64,000 nt of DNA from Ramlibacter montanisoli (GTDB lineage: Bacteria; Pseudomonadota; Gammaproteobacteria; Burkholderiales; Burkholderiaceae_C), in contig NZ_JABFCS010000001.1 in NCBI RefSeq assembly GCF_013087525.1, forward strand, positions 372,001-436,000, in the 5' to 3' direction. A program made the translations under genes and the position numbers. Below the pieces are notes generated by a model. That model was given only the letters and a program-made list of their open reading frames with translations, made no database searches and was not told where the DNA came from. This document shows, one piece after another, positions 1-10,095 of the stretch. The stretch's first letter is position 1. Every line of letters starts with the position of its first letter.

Positions 1-79
1 AACCCACCTGCGCCACCACATCAGCCCCACCGGTTTCTACCGCGGCCGCAAGGTGCTGAAGACGAAGAACGACGCCTGA
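1..79 (+). CDS. rpmF: 50S ribosomal protein L32, C-terminal part
   Basis: Only the last 26 codons are inside the window. The reading frame starting at base 2 gives [20 protein letters not shown] and ends KTKNDA before TGA, which is the usual C-terminus of beta-proteobacterial L32. L32 is a small protein of the large ribosomal subunit. Its position directly before plsX and the fab genes is the standard order in Burkholderiales, which supports the call despite the short fragment. Confidence 0.9.
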   Translation, partial: THLRHHISPTGFYRGRKVLKTKNDA

Positions 80-95
80 TCGCCGATCACGCACC

Positions 96-130
96 AAGGC
101 CCGGCTGCGCACTGCAGGCCGGGCCTTTTT
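96..130 (+). terminator. Rho-independent terminator after rpmF
   Basis: A 10-bp perfect stem (AAGGCCCGGC pairing with GCCGGGCCTT) is followed by a T run and lies just downstream of the rpmF stop codon. It should end the rpmF transcript and separate it from plsX, which therefore needs its own promoter or read-through. Its presence also argues against starting plsX at the in-frame ATG at 132. Confidence 0.8.
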
Positions 131-191
131 CTTGCCCTTCCTTGACCCGTCCGCACCTGCCGGCACGCCGTTTGCCTCTACAGTTGACGCC

Positions 192-1244
192 ATGACGACC
201 ACACTGGCTGTCGATTGCATGGGCGGCGACCATGGCCCGCGCGTCACGCTGGCCGCCTGCCGCAACTTCCTGGAAGCCCACCCCGAGTCCCAGCTGCTGC
301 TGGTGGGCGCGCCGGACGCGCTCGCGCCCCTGAAGCATCCCCGTGCCCGCATCGTCGCCGCCTCCGAGGTGGTGACGATGGACGACCACGTCGAAGTGGC
401 CCTGCGCAAGAAGAAGGATTCGTCCATGCGCGTGGCGATCCAGCAGGTCAAGGACGGCCAGGCGCAGGTCGCGATCTCCGCCGGCAACACCGGCGCGCTG
501 ATGGCGCTGGCGCGCTACCTGCTCAAGACGGTGGAGGGCATCGACCGCCCCGCCATCGCCACGCACCTGCCCAATGCCAGGGGCGGCGACACCACCGTGC
601 TGGACCTGGGCGCCAACGTCGACTGCAACGAGCAGCACCTGCTGCAGTTCGCCGTGATGGGCTCCGCGCTGGTGTCGGCGCTGCACGAGGGACACGAGAG
701 TCCCTCGGTGGGCCTGTTGAACATCGGCGAGGAAGTGATCAAGGGCAACGAGGTGATCAAGCGCGCGGGCGAACTGCTGCGCGCCGCCGCCGCGGCCGGC
801 GACCTGAACTTCTACGGCAACGTCGAAGGCAACGACATCTTCAAGGGCACCACCGAGATCGTGGTGTGCGACGGCTTCGTCGGCAACGTGGCGCTCAAGA
901 CCAGCGAGGGCGTGGCATCCCTCATCAGCGGCTTCCTCAAGGAGGAGTTCGCGCGCAATGCGCTGACCAAACTTGCCGCCATCGCTGCCTATCCGGTGCT
1001 ATCTGCGCTCAAGAAGCGCGTGGACTACCGCCGCTACAACGGCGCTGCCCTGCTGGGGCTGCGCGGACTGGTGTTCAAGAGCCATGGCTCGGCCGACGAG
1101 TTCGCCTTCGAGCAAGCCCTCAACCGCGCGTATGATGCGGCCCGACACAATTTGCTGGACCGTGTCCAGAGCCGCATCGCCCATGCGCGGCCGCTCCTGG
1201 CGGGCGCGGGCGGCGATGCGCAGCTCGAAGCGGCCACGAACTAG
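192..1244 (+). CDS. plsX: Phosphate acyltransferase PlsX
   Basis: PlsX converts acyl-ACP and phosphate into acyl-phosphate, the acyl donor for the first step of phospholipid synthesis, at the cytoplasmic face of the membrane. The 350-residue product begins [16 protein letters not shown], the family signature. It also carries [17 protein letters not shown] and a C-terminal [20 protein letters not shown]. An in-frame ATG 60 bases upstream falls against the rpmF terminator and adds a non-conserved tail, so I start at the ATG that begins the conserved sequence. fabH follows after three bases, consistent with a plsX-fab operon. Confidence 0.95.
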   Translation: MTTTLAVDCMGGDHGPRVTLAACRNFLEAHPESQLLLVGAPDALAPLKHPRARIVAASEVVTMDDHVEVALRKKKDSSMRVAIQQVKDGQAQVAISAGNTGALMALARYLLKTVEGIDRPAIATHLPNARGGDTTVLDLGANVDCNEQHLLQFAVMGSALVSALHEGHESPSVGLLNIGEEVIKGNEVIKRAGELLRAAAAAGDLNFYGNVEGNDIFKGTTEIVVCDGFVGNVALKTSEGVASLISGFLKEEFARNALTKLAAIAAYPVLSALKKRVDYRRYNGAALLGLRGLVFKSHGSADEFAFEQALNRAYDAARHNLLDRVQSRIAHARPLLAGAGGDAQLEAATN

Positions 1245-1247
1245 ACA

Positions 1248-2225
1248 ATGAGCAGATATTCCCGGATCACGGGGACGGGCAGCTTCCTGCCGCCCCGTCG
1301 CGTGACCAATGCGGACCTGGCGGCGCAGCTCGCCGCCGAAGGCGTGGAAACCTCGGACGAGTGGATCGTGGAGCGCACGGGCATCCGCGCGCGCCATTTC
1401 GCCGAACGCGACGTCTCCACCAGCGACCTCGGCCTCGAAGCCGCGCGCAACGCGCTCGAAGCGGCCGGCCGCAAGGCCTCCGAGATCGACCTGATCATCG
1501 TCGCCACCTCGACGCCGGACATGGTGTTCCCGTCCTCGGCGACCATCCTGCAGAACAAGCTGGGCATCGCCGGCTGCCCCGCCTTCGACCTGCAGGCGGT
1601 GTGCAGCGGCTTCGTCTACGCGCTGACCGTGGCCGACTCGATGATCAAGAGCGGCGCGGCGAGCAAGGCGCTGGTGATCGGCGCCGAAGTGTTCTCGCGC
1701 ATCCTCGACTTCAAGGACCGCACCACCTGCGTGCTGTTCGGCGACGGCGCCGGCGCGGTGGTGCTGGAAGCGTCCGACACGCCCGGCATCCTCTCCAGCG
1801 ACCTGCATGCCGACGGCAAGCACGTGGAGATCCTGTGCGTGCCCGGCACGGTGTACGGCGGCAAGGTGCACGGCAACCCGCTGCTGCGCATGGACGGCCA
1901 GGCCGTCTTCAAGCTGGCGGTGGGCGTGCTGGAAGAGGCCGCCCGCACCGCGCTGAAGAAGGCTGGCAAGACCGAGGCCGACATCGACTGGCTGATCCCG
2001 CACCAGGCCAACATCCGCATCATGCAGGGCACGGCCAGGAAGCTGAAGCTGCCGATGGACAAGCTGGTGGTGACGGTGGACCAGCACGGCAACACGTCGG
2101 CGGCCTCGATCCCGCTGGCGCTGGATGCGGCCGTGCGCGGCGGCAAGGTGAAGAAGGGTGACACGCTCATGCTCGAAGGCGTGGGCGGCGGCTTCACCTG
2201 GGGTGCCGTCCTCCTCGATTTCTGA
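1248..2225 (+). CDS. fabH: 3-oxoacyl-ACP synthase III (FabH)
   Basis: FabH starts fatty-acid synthesis by condensing acetyl-CoA with malonyl-ACP. The 325-residue protein has the thiolase fold and the expected Cys-His-Asn triad: Cys119 in AVCSGF, His252 in IPHQAN and Asn282 in HGNTSAAS. The C-terminal [15 protein letters not shown] is typical. It begins three bases after plsX and is followed by fabD, fabG, acpP and fabF, so it is the entry point of a complete type II fatty-acid synthesis operon. Confidence 0.97.
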   Translation: MSRYSRITGTGSFLPPRRVTNADLAAQLAAEGVETSDEWIVERTGIRARHFAERDVSTSDLGLEAARNALEAAGRKASEIDLIIVATSTPDMVFPSSATILQNKLGIAGCPAFDLQAVCSGFVYALTVADSMIKSGAASKALVIGAEVFSRILDFKDRTTCVLFGDGAGAVVLEASDTPGILSSDLHADGKHVEILCVPGTVYGGKVHGNPLLRMDGQAVFKLAVGVLEEAARTALKKAGKTEADIDWLIPHQANIRIMQGTARKLKLPMDKLVVTVDQHGNTSAASIPLALDAAVRGGKVKKGDTLMLEGVGGGFTWGAVLLDF

Positions 2226-2262
2226 AGCCCCGCGGCTTCCCACCACCACAAGAGACAAAAGC

Positions 2263-3211
2263 ATGAAACCGTTCGCTTTCGTGTTTCCGGGCCAGGGCTC
2301 GCAGTCCGTCGGCATGCTCGATGCCTGGGGCGACCATCCTGCGGTGCGCGAGACGCTGAAGGAAGCCTCCGATGCGCTGGGCGAGGACGTCGCCCGCCTG
2401 ATCCGGGAAGGCCCCAAGGAAGCGCTCGCGCTGACCACCAACACCCAGCCCGTGATGCTTGTGGCGGGCATCGCCGCCTACCGCGCCTGGCGCGCCGAGG
2501 GCGGCGCGGAGCCGGCGGTCGTGGCCGGCCACTCGCTGGGCGAGTACACGGCGCTGGTCGCCGCCGGCGCGCTGAGCCTGGCCGATGCCGCGCCCCTGGT
2601 GCGCTTCCGCGCGCAGGCGATGCAGGAAGCCGTGCCCGTGGGCACCGGCGCCATGGCCGCCATCCTCGGCCTGGAAGCGCAGAAGGTGGTCGAGGGCTGC
2701 GCCGAGGCGCTGCGCGCTCGGCACCAACAGCGGCGAGACCGTGGAAGCCGCCAACTACAACGATCCCGCGCAGACCGTGATCGCCGGCAGCAAGGCCGCC
2801 GTCGACAAGGCCTGCGAAGTGCTCAAGGGCATGGGCGCCAAGCGCGCGCTGCCGCTGCCGGTGTCGGCTCCCTTCCATTCCAGCCTGATGAAGCCGGCGG
2901 CCGAGAAGCTCAGGCAGCGGCTGGCCGCCACCAGCATCCAGTCGCCGCGCATCCCGGTGGTGAACAACATCGAGGTGAAGGTCGAGACCGATCCGGACCG
3001 CATCCGCGCCGCCCTCTACGAACAGGCCTTCGGCCCGGTGCGCTGGGTCGAGTGCGTGCGCGCCATCCAGGGCCGCGGCATCACCACCCTCGTCGAATGC
3101 GGCCCGGGCAAGGTGCTGGCCGGCCTGGTCAAGCGCATCGACCCGGCGCTGACCGGCGTCGCCCTGTACGACCCGGCCACGCTGGCCGAAGCGAAGGGAG
3201 CCCTGGCATGA
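2263..3211 (+). CDS. fabD: Malonyl-CoA:ACP transacylase FabD (frame broken)
   Basis: FabD loads malonate from malonyl-CoA onto acyl carrier protein. The first frame gives FVFPGQGSQSVGM and the active-site GHSLGEYTALVAAGAL (catalytic Ser). The second frame continues with ETVEAANYNDPAQTVIAG and SAPFHSSLM (catalytic His). The switch lies near 2714 in the run TGCGCGCTC and is repaired by adding one GC pair, giving 316 residues, the usual length. Because the break is in a GC dinucleotide repeat of an essential gene, I read it as a sequencing error. The stop overlaps the fabG start (ATGA). Confidence 0.9.
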
Positions 3212-3958
3212 CAGCCCACGTCGACATGCACGGCCAGGTCGCACTGGTCACCGGTGCCTCGCGCGGCATCGGCGCGGCCATCGCCCACGAACTCGCCATG
3301 CGCGGCATGAAGGTCGTCGGCACCGCCACCACCGACGAAGGCGCGGAGAAGATCACCCAGGCGATGGCGCAATTCGCCGGCTGCCGCGGCGCCAAGCTGG
3401 ACGTGAACGACGCGAAGTCGGCCGAAGCGCTGGTCGACGCCATCGCCAGAACATGGCGGCCTGCACGTCCTGGTCAACAACGCCGGCATCACCCGCGACA
3501 ACCTCTCCATGCGGATGAAGGACGAGGAGTGGGACGCCGTGCTGGACACCAACCTCAAGGCCGTCTTCCGGATGAGCCGCGCCGTGATGCGCACGATGAT
3601 GAAGCAGCGCTACGGCCGCATCGTCAGCATCACCAGCGTGGTGGGATCCTCGGGCAACCCCGGCCAGGCCAACTACGCGGCCGCCAAGGCGGGCGTGGCG
3701 GGCATGACCCGCGCGCTGGCGCGTGAGCTGGGGAGCCGCGGCATCACCGTCAACTGCATCGCGCCCGGATTCATCGAGACCGACATGACGGCGGCCCTGC
3801 CCGAGGAACAGCAGAAAGCACTGCTGGGGCAGATCCCGCTGGGCCATCTCGGCAAGCCCGCCGACATCGCGCATGCGGTCGCGTGGCTGGCGTCGCCCCA
3901 GGCGGGCTACGTCAGCGGCCAGGAGATCCACGTCAACGGCGGGATGTTCATGGCCTGA
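3208..3958 (+). CDS. fabG: 3-oxoacyl-ACP reductase FabG (frame broken)
   Basis: FabG is the NADPH-dependent short-chain reductase that reduces 3-oxoacyl-ACP. It has the Rossmann motif TGASRGIG and LVNNAG, and the Ser-Tyr-Lys site in [10 protein letters not shown] and YAAAKAG. The frame changes near 3449, where the sequence reads GCCAGAACATGG. Restoring two bases, for example an A and a G of an AAGG run, joins the halves into a 250-residue protein of normal length. The start ATG overlaps the fabD stop. A sequencing error is more likely than a real mutation. Confidence 0.9.
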
Positions 3959-4294
<336 letters not shown>

Positions 4295-4300
4295 ACCAGC

Positions 4301-5542
4301 ATGCGTCGCCGCGTCGTCGTGACGGGACTGGGCTGCGTCAGCCCCGTGGGGAATTCAGTCGCCGACTCCTGGGCCAACCTGCTGGCCGGGAAGAGCGGCA
4401 TCGACCTGGTCACGTCCTTCGATACGGGCGCCCTCTCGGTGAAGTTCGCCGGCGAGGTCAAGGGCTTCAACGTGGCCGACTACATGCCCGAGAAGGAAGC
4501 CCGGCACATGGACCGCTTCATCCACCTCGGGCTCGCCGCGGCGGCCCAGGCGGTGCAGGATGCGGGCCTGCCCACGGGCGATCAGCTCGACCCCGAACTG
4601 GCCACCCGCATCGGCGTGAACATCGGCTCCGGCATCGGCGGCCTGCCGATGATCGAGGAGACGCACTCCGAGCTGGTCAACCGCGGCCCGCGCCGCATCT
4701 CGCCCTTCTTCGTGCCCGCGTCGATCATCAACATGATCTCCGGCCACGTGTCGATCCGCTACGGCTTCCAGGGCCCGAACATCGCGATCGTGACGGCCTG
4801 CACGACCGGCCTGCACGCCATCGGCGTGGCCGGGCGCATGATCGAGTACGGCGATGCCGACGTCATGGTCGCCGGCGGCGCCGAGTCCTGCGTCTCCATG
4901 CTGGGCATCGGCGGCTTCGCCGCGGCCCGCGCCCTGTCCACCCGCAACGACGACCCCAAGACCGCGTCCCGCCCCTGGGACAAGGACCGCGACGGCTTCG
5001 TGCTGGGCGAAGGCGGCGGCGTGATGGTGCTGGAGGAGTACGAGCACGCGAAGAAGCGCGGCGCCAAGATCTATGCGGAGCTCGCGGGCTTCGGCATGAG
5101 CGCCGATGCGTACCACATGACCGCGCCCAACGTGGACGGCCCGCGCCGCTCCATGCAGGCGGCCCTGAAGAACGCGGGCGTCAACCCGGACCAGGTCCAG
5201 TACCTCAACGCGCACGGCACCTCCACGCCGCTGGGCGACGTGAACGAGACCAACGCGATCAAGAACACGCTGGGCGAACACGCGAAGAAGACGGTGGTGA
5301 ACTCCACCAAGTCGATGACCGGCCACCTGCTGGGCGGCGCCGGCGGCATCGAGTCCGTCTTCACCGTGCTGGCCATCCACCACCAGAAGAGCCCGCCGAC
5401 CATCAACATCTTCAACCAGGATCCCGAGTGCGACCTGGACTACTGCGCCAACGAGGCGCGGGACCTGAAGATCGACGTGGCGCTGAAGAACAACTTCGGC
5501 TTCGGCGGAACCAACGGCTCGCTGGTCTTCAAGCGCATCTGA
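4301..5542 (+). CDS. fabF: 3-oxoacyl-ACP synthase II (FabF)
   Basis: FabF elongates acyl-ACP by condensation with malonyl-ACP. The 413-residue product has the beta-ketoacyl synthase Cys-His-His site: Cys167 in VTACTTG, His in [11 protein letters not shown] and His in [15 protein letters not shown]. It ends [16 protein letters not shown]. It is the last gene of the fab operon and is followed after six bases by a small membrane-protein gene and then rpoE, the usual Burkholderiales arrangement. Confidence 0.97.
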   Translation: MRRRVVVTGLGCVSPVGNSVADSWANLLAGKSGIDLVTSFDTGALSVKFAGEVKGFNVADYMPEKEARHMDRFIHLGLAAAAQAVQDAGLPTGDQLDPELATRIGVNIGSGIGGLPMIEETHSELVNRGPRRISPFFVPASIINMISGHVSIRYGFQGPNIAIVTACTTGLHAIGVAGRMIEYGDADVMVAGGAESCVSMLGIGGFAAARALSTRNDDPKTASRPWDKDRDGFVLGEGGGVMVLEEYEHAKKRGAKIYAELAGFGMSADAYHMTAPNVDGPRRSMQAALKNAGVNPDQVQYLNAHGTSTPLGDVNETNAIKNTLGEHAKKTVVNSTKSMTGHLLGGAGGIESVFTVLAIHHQKSPPTINIFNQDPECDLDYCANEARDLKIDVALKNNFGFGGTNGSLVFKRI

Positions 5543-5548
5543 GCCCCC

Positions 5549-6016
5549 ATGCACTCCGCCCCATCGGTGAACTATCCGGTGGGGCGCAGCGCGTTCGCTG
5601 TGCGGGCGGCGCTGGCCCTGGCCGCGGCCTGCCTGGCCGTGATCGCTCTCTGGAGCGTGCAGGCTCCCTTCGGCTGGCGCCAGCTCGCCGCGCTGGCGGC
5701 GGTGCTGGCCTGCGCCGTCCTGGCCTGGGACGCCTGGCGCCGTTCGCCCGCGGGCGTCCTGCGCTGGGACGGCCGGGAATGGACCTGGGAAACCTGGGAA
5801 GAGGGCGGCCGGGTCGCGGGCGGCCAGCCGGCGATCGCCCTGGACCTGCAGTCCCGCCTGCTCCTGCGCTGGCGCCCGGAGCAGGGCGGTGCGCGCTGGC
5901 TGTGGGTCGAACGCGAGGCGGCGCCGTCCCACTGGGACGCGCTGCGCCGTGCTGTATATTCGCGCGCCAGCACGCAGGTGCCTGCCGCCGGCAAGCCTCC
6001 CGCGGCCGAACAATGA
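5549..6016 (+). CDS. Small two-helix membrane protein of unknown function
   Basis: The 155-residue protein has two hydrophobic segments (about residues 18-37 and 45-62), then a Trp- and Arg-rich soluble part ending in LRRAVYSRA. I cannot assign a function with certainty. The layout of two N-terminal helices plus a soluble tail resembles YgfX/CptA-type proteins, but that is a weak likeness. It sits between fabF and rpoE, and its stop overlaps the rpoE start (ATGA), so it is probably co-translated with the sigma factor. Confidence 0.75.
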   Translation: MHSAPSVNYPVGRSAFAVRAALALAAACLAVIALWSVQAPFGWRQLAALAAVLACAVLAWDAWRRSPAGVLRWDGREWTWETWEEGGRVAGGQPAIALDLQSRLLLRWRPEQGGARWLWVEREAAPSHWDALRRAVYSRASTQVPAAGKPPAAEQ

Positions 6017-6652
6017 CCAAGACGCCTCCCGCCGCCCCGCCCCCTCGCCCGGCGACACCGACCTGATGCTGGTGGAACGCACCGTCGCCGGCGACCAGAA
6101 GGCGTACGAGCTGCTGGTGATCAAGTACCAGCGCCGCATCGAGCGGCTGATCGGCCGCATGGTGCGCGACACCGACCTGATCGAGGACATCGCCCAGGAA
6201 ACCTTCATCCGGGCCTACCGGGCACTCTCCCAGTTCCGCGGCGAGGCCCAGTTCTATACCTGGCTGTACCGGATCGCCGTCAACACCGCGAAAAAGCCCT
6301 GGTCGACCTCAAGCGCGACCCGGTCGTCTCGGAATCCTCACTTCGTGGCGGCGGCGACGATGAAGAAGAAACTTCCGGCGTCGAGAACGAACTAACTTCC
6401 GCCGAGACCCCGGAAACGGTGCTGGCGGCCAAGGAAATCGCCCACGCCGTGAACTCTGCCATGGAGGCGCTGCCCGACGAATTGCGCCAGGCGGTCACCC
6501 TGCGCGAGATCGAGGGCCTGAGTTACGAGGAGATCGCGGAAGTGATGAACTGCCCGATCGGCACCGTCCGCTCCCGGATCTTCCGGGCGCGGGAGGCGAT
6601 TTCGGCCAAGGTGAAACCCCTGCTGGAAAACCAGTCGGGCAAGCGCTGGTAA
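6013..6652 (+). CDS. rpoE: RNA polymerase sigma factor RpoE/AlgU (two frame breaks)
   Basis: This is the extracytoplasmic-function sigma factor controlling envelope stress. Region 2 is intact (LLVIKYQRRIERLIGR, DIAQETFIRAYRALSQFRG, FYTWLYRIAVNTAKK) and region 4 appears downstream (LPDELRQAVTLREIEGLSYE, CPIGTVRSRIFRAREAI). The frame breaks near 6044, where one C of a C run is missing, and near 6294, where one G after AAAAA is missing. Repairing both gives 213 residues. The start overlaps the previous stop. Without the first repair translation would have to begin at the ATG at 6066. rseA follows after seven bases. Confidence 0.9.
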
Positions 6653-6659
6653 GGCGCGG

Positions 6660-7234
6660 ATGGACAAGATGGACAAGATGGACAACCAGGAACTGATCTC
6701 GGCGCTGGCCGACGGGCAGCTGCGCGGGGACGAGTTCGCCCGCGCGATCGACGTGGCCGCCGCGGATGCGCGCGCGCGGCAATCCTGGTGTGCCTACCAC
6801 GTGGTGGGCGAGGTGCTGCGCACCGGGCGGGCCTCGACCGGCACCCCGCCGGAGGTCTTCCTCTCGCGCCTGCAGCAGAAGCTGCGGCAGGAACAGGCTG
6901 CGGCGCTCCCGGTCGTGCAGCCGGTGGTCTTGCGCAAGCCGCAGGCACCCGCCGCGAACGACTGGGCCTGGAAGCTCGCCGCCGGCGTCGCCTCCGTCGC
7001 GGCCGTGGCCGCCGTGGGCTGGAACCTGTGGGGCGGCGCGGCCCCAGCGGCCAGCCGCAGCTGGCCGCCGTGCCGGCCGCCGCGTCGGTGGTCGAAGCGA
7101 GCGCCACGCCGATGCTGCGCGACCCGAACCTGGACAAGCTGATGGCCGCGCACCGCCAGTTCGGCGGCGCCACCGCCCTGGGCACCAGCTCGGGCTTCCT
7201 GCGCAACGCCACCTTCGAGGGGCCGGCCCGCTGA
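6660..7234 (+). CDS. rseA: Anti-sigma-E factor RseA/MucA (frame broken)
   Basis: RseA is an inner-membrane protein that holds RpoE inactive until stress-induced proteolysis. The cytoplasmic N-terminal domain reads ELISALADGQLRGDEFARAI and SWCAYHVVGEVLRTG. A single membrane helix follows at about residues 100-120 (AWKLAAGVASVAAVAAVGW). The frame breaks near 7044 in GCGGCCCCAGC, where one C appears missing. The repaired periplasmic tail ends GTSSGFLRNATFEGPAR, total 191 residues. It starts with three MDK-type repeats. Its stop overlaps the rseB start (TGATG). Confidence 0.85.
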
Positions 7235-8286
7235 TGGCCCCGGGCATGGCGCGCCGGTTCCCGGGCAATGCAGGCCTGCGCGTCGCGCAGGGAGTGCTGG
7301 CGTTCTGGGCCGCCACGGCCATGCTGCTGGCGGCCTCGCAGGCCAGCGCCGCCGGGCCGGGCAAGCTGGCCGATCCCCGGCCGGGCGACGGCCGCGCCGA
7401 ACGCACCGTCGGCGAGTGGCTGGCGCGCATGCACGACGCCTCGCGCCAGCGCAACTACATCGGCACCTTCGTGGTGTCCTCCAGCAACGGCTCGATGTCG
7501 AGCGCGCGCATCTGGCACGCCTGCGACGGCGTGCGGCAGGTGGAGCGCATCGAGGCGCTCTCGGGCGAACGCCGCTCGACCTTCCGTCGCGACGAGGAGG
7601 TGCTCACCTTCTTCCCCGAGACGAAGACGGTGCGCAGCGAGCGGCGCGAGGCGCTGGGCCTGTTTCCCGAGCTGCTGAAACCCGACGAGACGGCGATCCC
7701 CGAGTTCTACAAGGCCAAGCGGGTCGGCAGCGACCGCGTGGCCGGCTTCGACGCCGACATCGTGCAGGTCCTGCCCAAGGACGCGCTGCGCTTCGGCTAC
7801 CGGATCTGGAGCGAGAAGAAGAGCGGCCTGGTGGTCAAGCTGCAGACGGTCGACGAGGCCGGCCGGGTCCTGGAGCAGGCGGCCTTCTCCGAGCTCCAGC
7901 TGGACGCCCCCGTGCGCATGGACAAGCTGGCGCAGATGATGGCCGTGCCGGACGGCTGGCGGGTCGAGAAGAGCGACGCGGTCAAGACCACGGCCGCCGC
8001 CGAAGGCTGGGGGCTGAAGACGCCCGTGGCCGGCTTCAAGCCCACGAGCTGCTACAAGCGGACGGCCGAGGGCATCGTGCAGTGGATCTTCTCCGACGGG
8101 CTGGCTTCGGTCTCGCTCTTCGTCGAGGAGTACGACCGCCAGCGGCACCTGCAGGAGGGCTCGTTCGCCAGCGGCGCCACCCACACGGTGACGCGCCGCG
8201 TGCAGGACTGGTGGGTCACGGCGGTGGGCGAGGTGCCCCCGCAGACCTTGCGCGCCTTTTCGCTCAGCCTTGAGCGCCGCAAGTAG
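7234..8286 (+). CDS. rseB: Sigma-E regulatory protein RseB/MucB
   Basis: RseB is a periplasmic protein that binds the outer part of RseA and shields it from cleavage. The 350-residue product has a signal peptide (hydrophobic ALMLLAAS-type core ending in ASA near residue 43). A MucB/RseB N-terminal domain follows (TVGEWLARMHDASRQRNYIG, GTFVVSS), then a C-terminal domain ending VTAVGEVPPQTLRAFSLSLE. It directly overlaps rseA, so the anti-sigma pair is translationally coupled. An alternative start ATG lies 15 bases further in. Confidence 0.93.
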   Translation: MAPGMARRFPGNAGLRVAQGVLAFWAATAMLLAASQASAAGPGKLADPRPGDGRAERTVGEWLARMHDASRQRNYIGTFVVSSSNGSMSSARIWHACDGVRQVERIEALSGERRSTFRRDEEVLTFFPETKTVRSERREALGLFPELLKPDETAIPEFYKAKRVGSDRVAGFDADIVQVLPKDALRFGYRIWSEKKSGLVVKLQTVDEAGRVLEQAAFSELQLDAPVRMDKLAQMMAVPDGWRVEKSDAVKTTAAAEGWGLKTPVAGFKPTSCYKRTAEGIVQWIFSDGLASVSLFVEEYDRQRHLQEGSFASGATHTVTRRVQDWWVTAVGEVPPQTLRAFSLSLERRK

Positions 8287-8355
8287 GCCCCCATCTTCTC
8301 TGCGCCGCCGGTCGTGTCCGGCGCGTAAATCAACGTGTGCGTCATTGGCTGACGC

Positions 8356-8383
8356 GCAACTTTGGCGCGCGGCCGTATTCTCA
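8356..8383 (+). promoter_or_regulatory. Candidate sigma-E promoter of mucD
   Basis: The -35-like GCAACTT and -10-like TCTCA are separated by 16 bases, close to the sigma-E consensus (GGAACTT, 15-16 bases, TCTGA). They lie about 40 bases upstream of the mucD start and its GGAGAGG ribosome binding site. DegP-type proteases are classic sigma-E targets, so a sigma-E promoter here would close a feedback loop. This is pattern matching only. Confidence 0.45.
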
Positions 8384-8423
8384 GCTATACCCTTGTCTGT
8401 CTGACCCTTCTGGAGAGGTCTGT

Positions 8424-9950
8424 ATGTTCCGCCTGGATTCCCTGAACCTGCGCAGCTGCGGACTGGCGGTGGCGCTCGCCATCACCGGCGTCGCGGCCTT
8501 CACGCCTTCGTCGCCCGCCTTCGCGCAGTCGGCGCCGCAGCCGCGGTCGCTGCCCGACTTCACCGACCTGGTCGACCAGGTCGGCCCCGCCGTCGTCAAC
8601 ATCCGCACCGTCGAACGCGGGCGCGGTACGCCGCGCAACCCCCATGGCGGCGGTGGTGGCGGCAGCGGCGAAGGGCAGATGGACGAGGAGATGCAGGAGT
8701 TCTTCCGGCGCTTCTTCGGCGTGCCCATGCCCAACGTGCCGCGCGGCCAGCAGCGGCCGAGCCCGCGCGGCGAGCGCGATGAGGAAGCGCAGCCGCGCGG
8801 CGTCGGCTCCGGCTTCATCCTGACGCAGGACGGCTTCGTGATGACCAACGCCCACGTGGTCGAGGGCGCCGACGAGGTGCTGGTCACGCTGCCGGACAAG
8901 CGCGAGTTCAAGGCCAAGATCATCGGCGCGGACAAGCGCACCGACGTCGCGGTGGTGAAGATCGACGCCACCGGCCTGCCGGCCGTGCGCGTGGGCGACG
9001 TGAGCAAGCTCAAGGTCGGCGAATGGGTGATGGCCATCGGCTCGCCCTTCGGCCTGGAGAACACCGTCACCGCCGGCATCGTCAGCGCCAAGGGGCGCGA
9101 CACCGGCGACTACCTGCCCTTCATCCAGACCGACGTGGCGATCAACCCGGGCAACTCCGGCGGCCCGCTGATCAACATGCGCGGCGAGGTGGTGGGCATC
9201 AACAGCCAGATCTACTCGCGCTCCGGCGGCTTCATGGGCATCTCCTTCGCGATCCCGATCGACGAGGCGAGCCGGGTGGCCGAGCAGCTGCGCGTGAGCG
9301 GCAAGGTGCAGCGCGGGCGCATCGGCGTGCAGATCGACCAGGTCACGCGCGACGTCGCCGAGTCGATCGGCCTGGGCCGTCCGCAGGGCGCCCTGGTGCG
9401 CAGCGTGGAAACCGGCTCGCCGGCCGAAAAGGCAGGCCTGGAGGCGGGCGACATCATCACCAAGTTCAACGGCCAGCAGATCGACCGCGCGTCCGACCTG
9501 CCGCGCCTGGTGGGCAACACCAAGCCCGGCGCCCGGGTGAACCTCACCGTGTTCCGCCGCGGCGGCTCGCGCGACCTGGCGGTCACCGTCGCCGAGTTCG
9601 AGCAGGAGCAGGCGCGCGCGCGGCCCACGCAGGCGCCCGAGCCCAAGCCGCAGGCGGCGTCGCCCGCGCAGCAGTCCATCGGCATCGTGGTGAGCGAGCT
9701 CACCGCGGCGCAGAAGCGCGAGGCCAAGGTCAAGGGCGGCGTGCGCGTGGAGTCGGTCACCGACGGCGGTGCGCAGCGCGCCGGCGTGCGCGAGGGCGAC
9801 ATCATCGTGGCCATCGGCAACACCGAGATCAACAGCGTCAAGGAGTTCGAGGCCGCCATCGCCAAGGTGGACAAGAGCAAGGCGATCCCGGTGCTGCTGC
9901 GCCGCGGCGAGCTGGCCAGCTACCTGCTGATCCGCCCGGCACGCGGCTGA
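8424..9950 (+). CDS. mucD: Periplasmic serine protease MucD/DegP (Do family)
   Basis: This 508-residue protein degrades or refolds damaged envelope proteins. It has a signal peptide ending near AFAQS (residue 36), and a trypsin-like domain with the triad His144 (TNAHVVEG), Asp174 (KRTDVAVVKI) and Ser245 (NPGNSGGPL). Two PDZ domains follow, at about residues 275-370 and 410-505. A Gly-rich loop lies at about residues 72-84. The ATG chosen is preceded by GGAGAGG. It closes the sigma-E operon and is followed by a strong terminator. Confidence 0.95.
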   Translation: MFRLDSLNLRSCGLAVALAITGVAAFTPSSPAFAQSAPQPRSLPDFTDLVDQVGPAVVNIRTVERGRGTPRNPHGGGGGGSGEGQMDEEMQEFFRRFFGVPMPNVPRGQQRPSPRGERDEEAQPRGVGSGFILTQDGFVMTNAHVVEGADEVLVTLPDKREFKAKIIGADKRTDVAVVKIDATGLPAVRVGDVSKLKVGEWVMAIGSPFGLENTVTAGIVSAKGRDTGDYLPFIQTDVAINPGNSGGPLINMRGEVVGINSQIYSRSGGFMGISFAIPIDEASRVAEQLRVSGKVQRGRIGVQIDQVTRDVAESIGLGRPQGALVRSVETGSPAEKAGLEAGDIITKFNGQQIDRASDLPRLVGNTKPGARVNLTVFRRGGSRDLAVTVAEFEQEQARARPTQAPEPKPQAASPAQQSIGIVVSELTAAQKREAKVKGGVRVESVTDGGAQRAGVREGDIIVAIGNTEINSVKEFEAAIAKVDKSKAIPVLLRRGELASYLLIRPARG

Positions 9951-9966
9951 CCGACCGCCCCTGCTG

Positions 9967-10004
9967 GAAAGCCCCATACCCTTGCGGGGGCGTGGGGCTT
10001 TTCT
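9967..10004 (+). terminator. Rho-independent terminator after mucD
   Basis: The stem GAAAGCCCC pairs with GGGGCTTTTC around a short loop and ends in a T-rich tract, 16 bases after the mucD stop. It marks the end of the sigma-E operon. Confidence 0.8.
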
Positions 10005-10027
10005 TCAGCGATGGTCAAAAAAGACAG

Positions 10028-10095
10028 GCGGTCGAAGTTTTTGAGCTGGACGGTCGGGAGCCCCCTGGAGTTGGCGTCTGCTAACTTCCGACCGC
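10028..10095. repeat. Imperfect inverted repeat in the mucD-lepA gap
   Basis: GCGGTCGAAGTT and AACTTCCGACCGC are inverted copies with one bulged base, 43 bases apart. The gap between mucD and lepA is 509 bases and holds no convincing gene. It contains this repeat, the mucD terminator and a second strong terminator just before lepA. Between about 10100 and 10335 I see no other structure I can name. Confidence 0.4.

Noticed and set aside
2700..3460. fabD and fabG as true pseudogenes.
   Set aside because: Both are essential, the rest of each gene is well conserved, and each break sits in a repeat or homopolymer. Sequencing error explains them better.
6285..6300. Programmed -1 frameshifting in rpoE at the A5 run (GCGAAAAAGCCC).
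   Set aside because: The heptamer is imperfect, rpoE is a single frame in relatives known to me, and many other genes in the window show the same one-base losses without slippery sequences.
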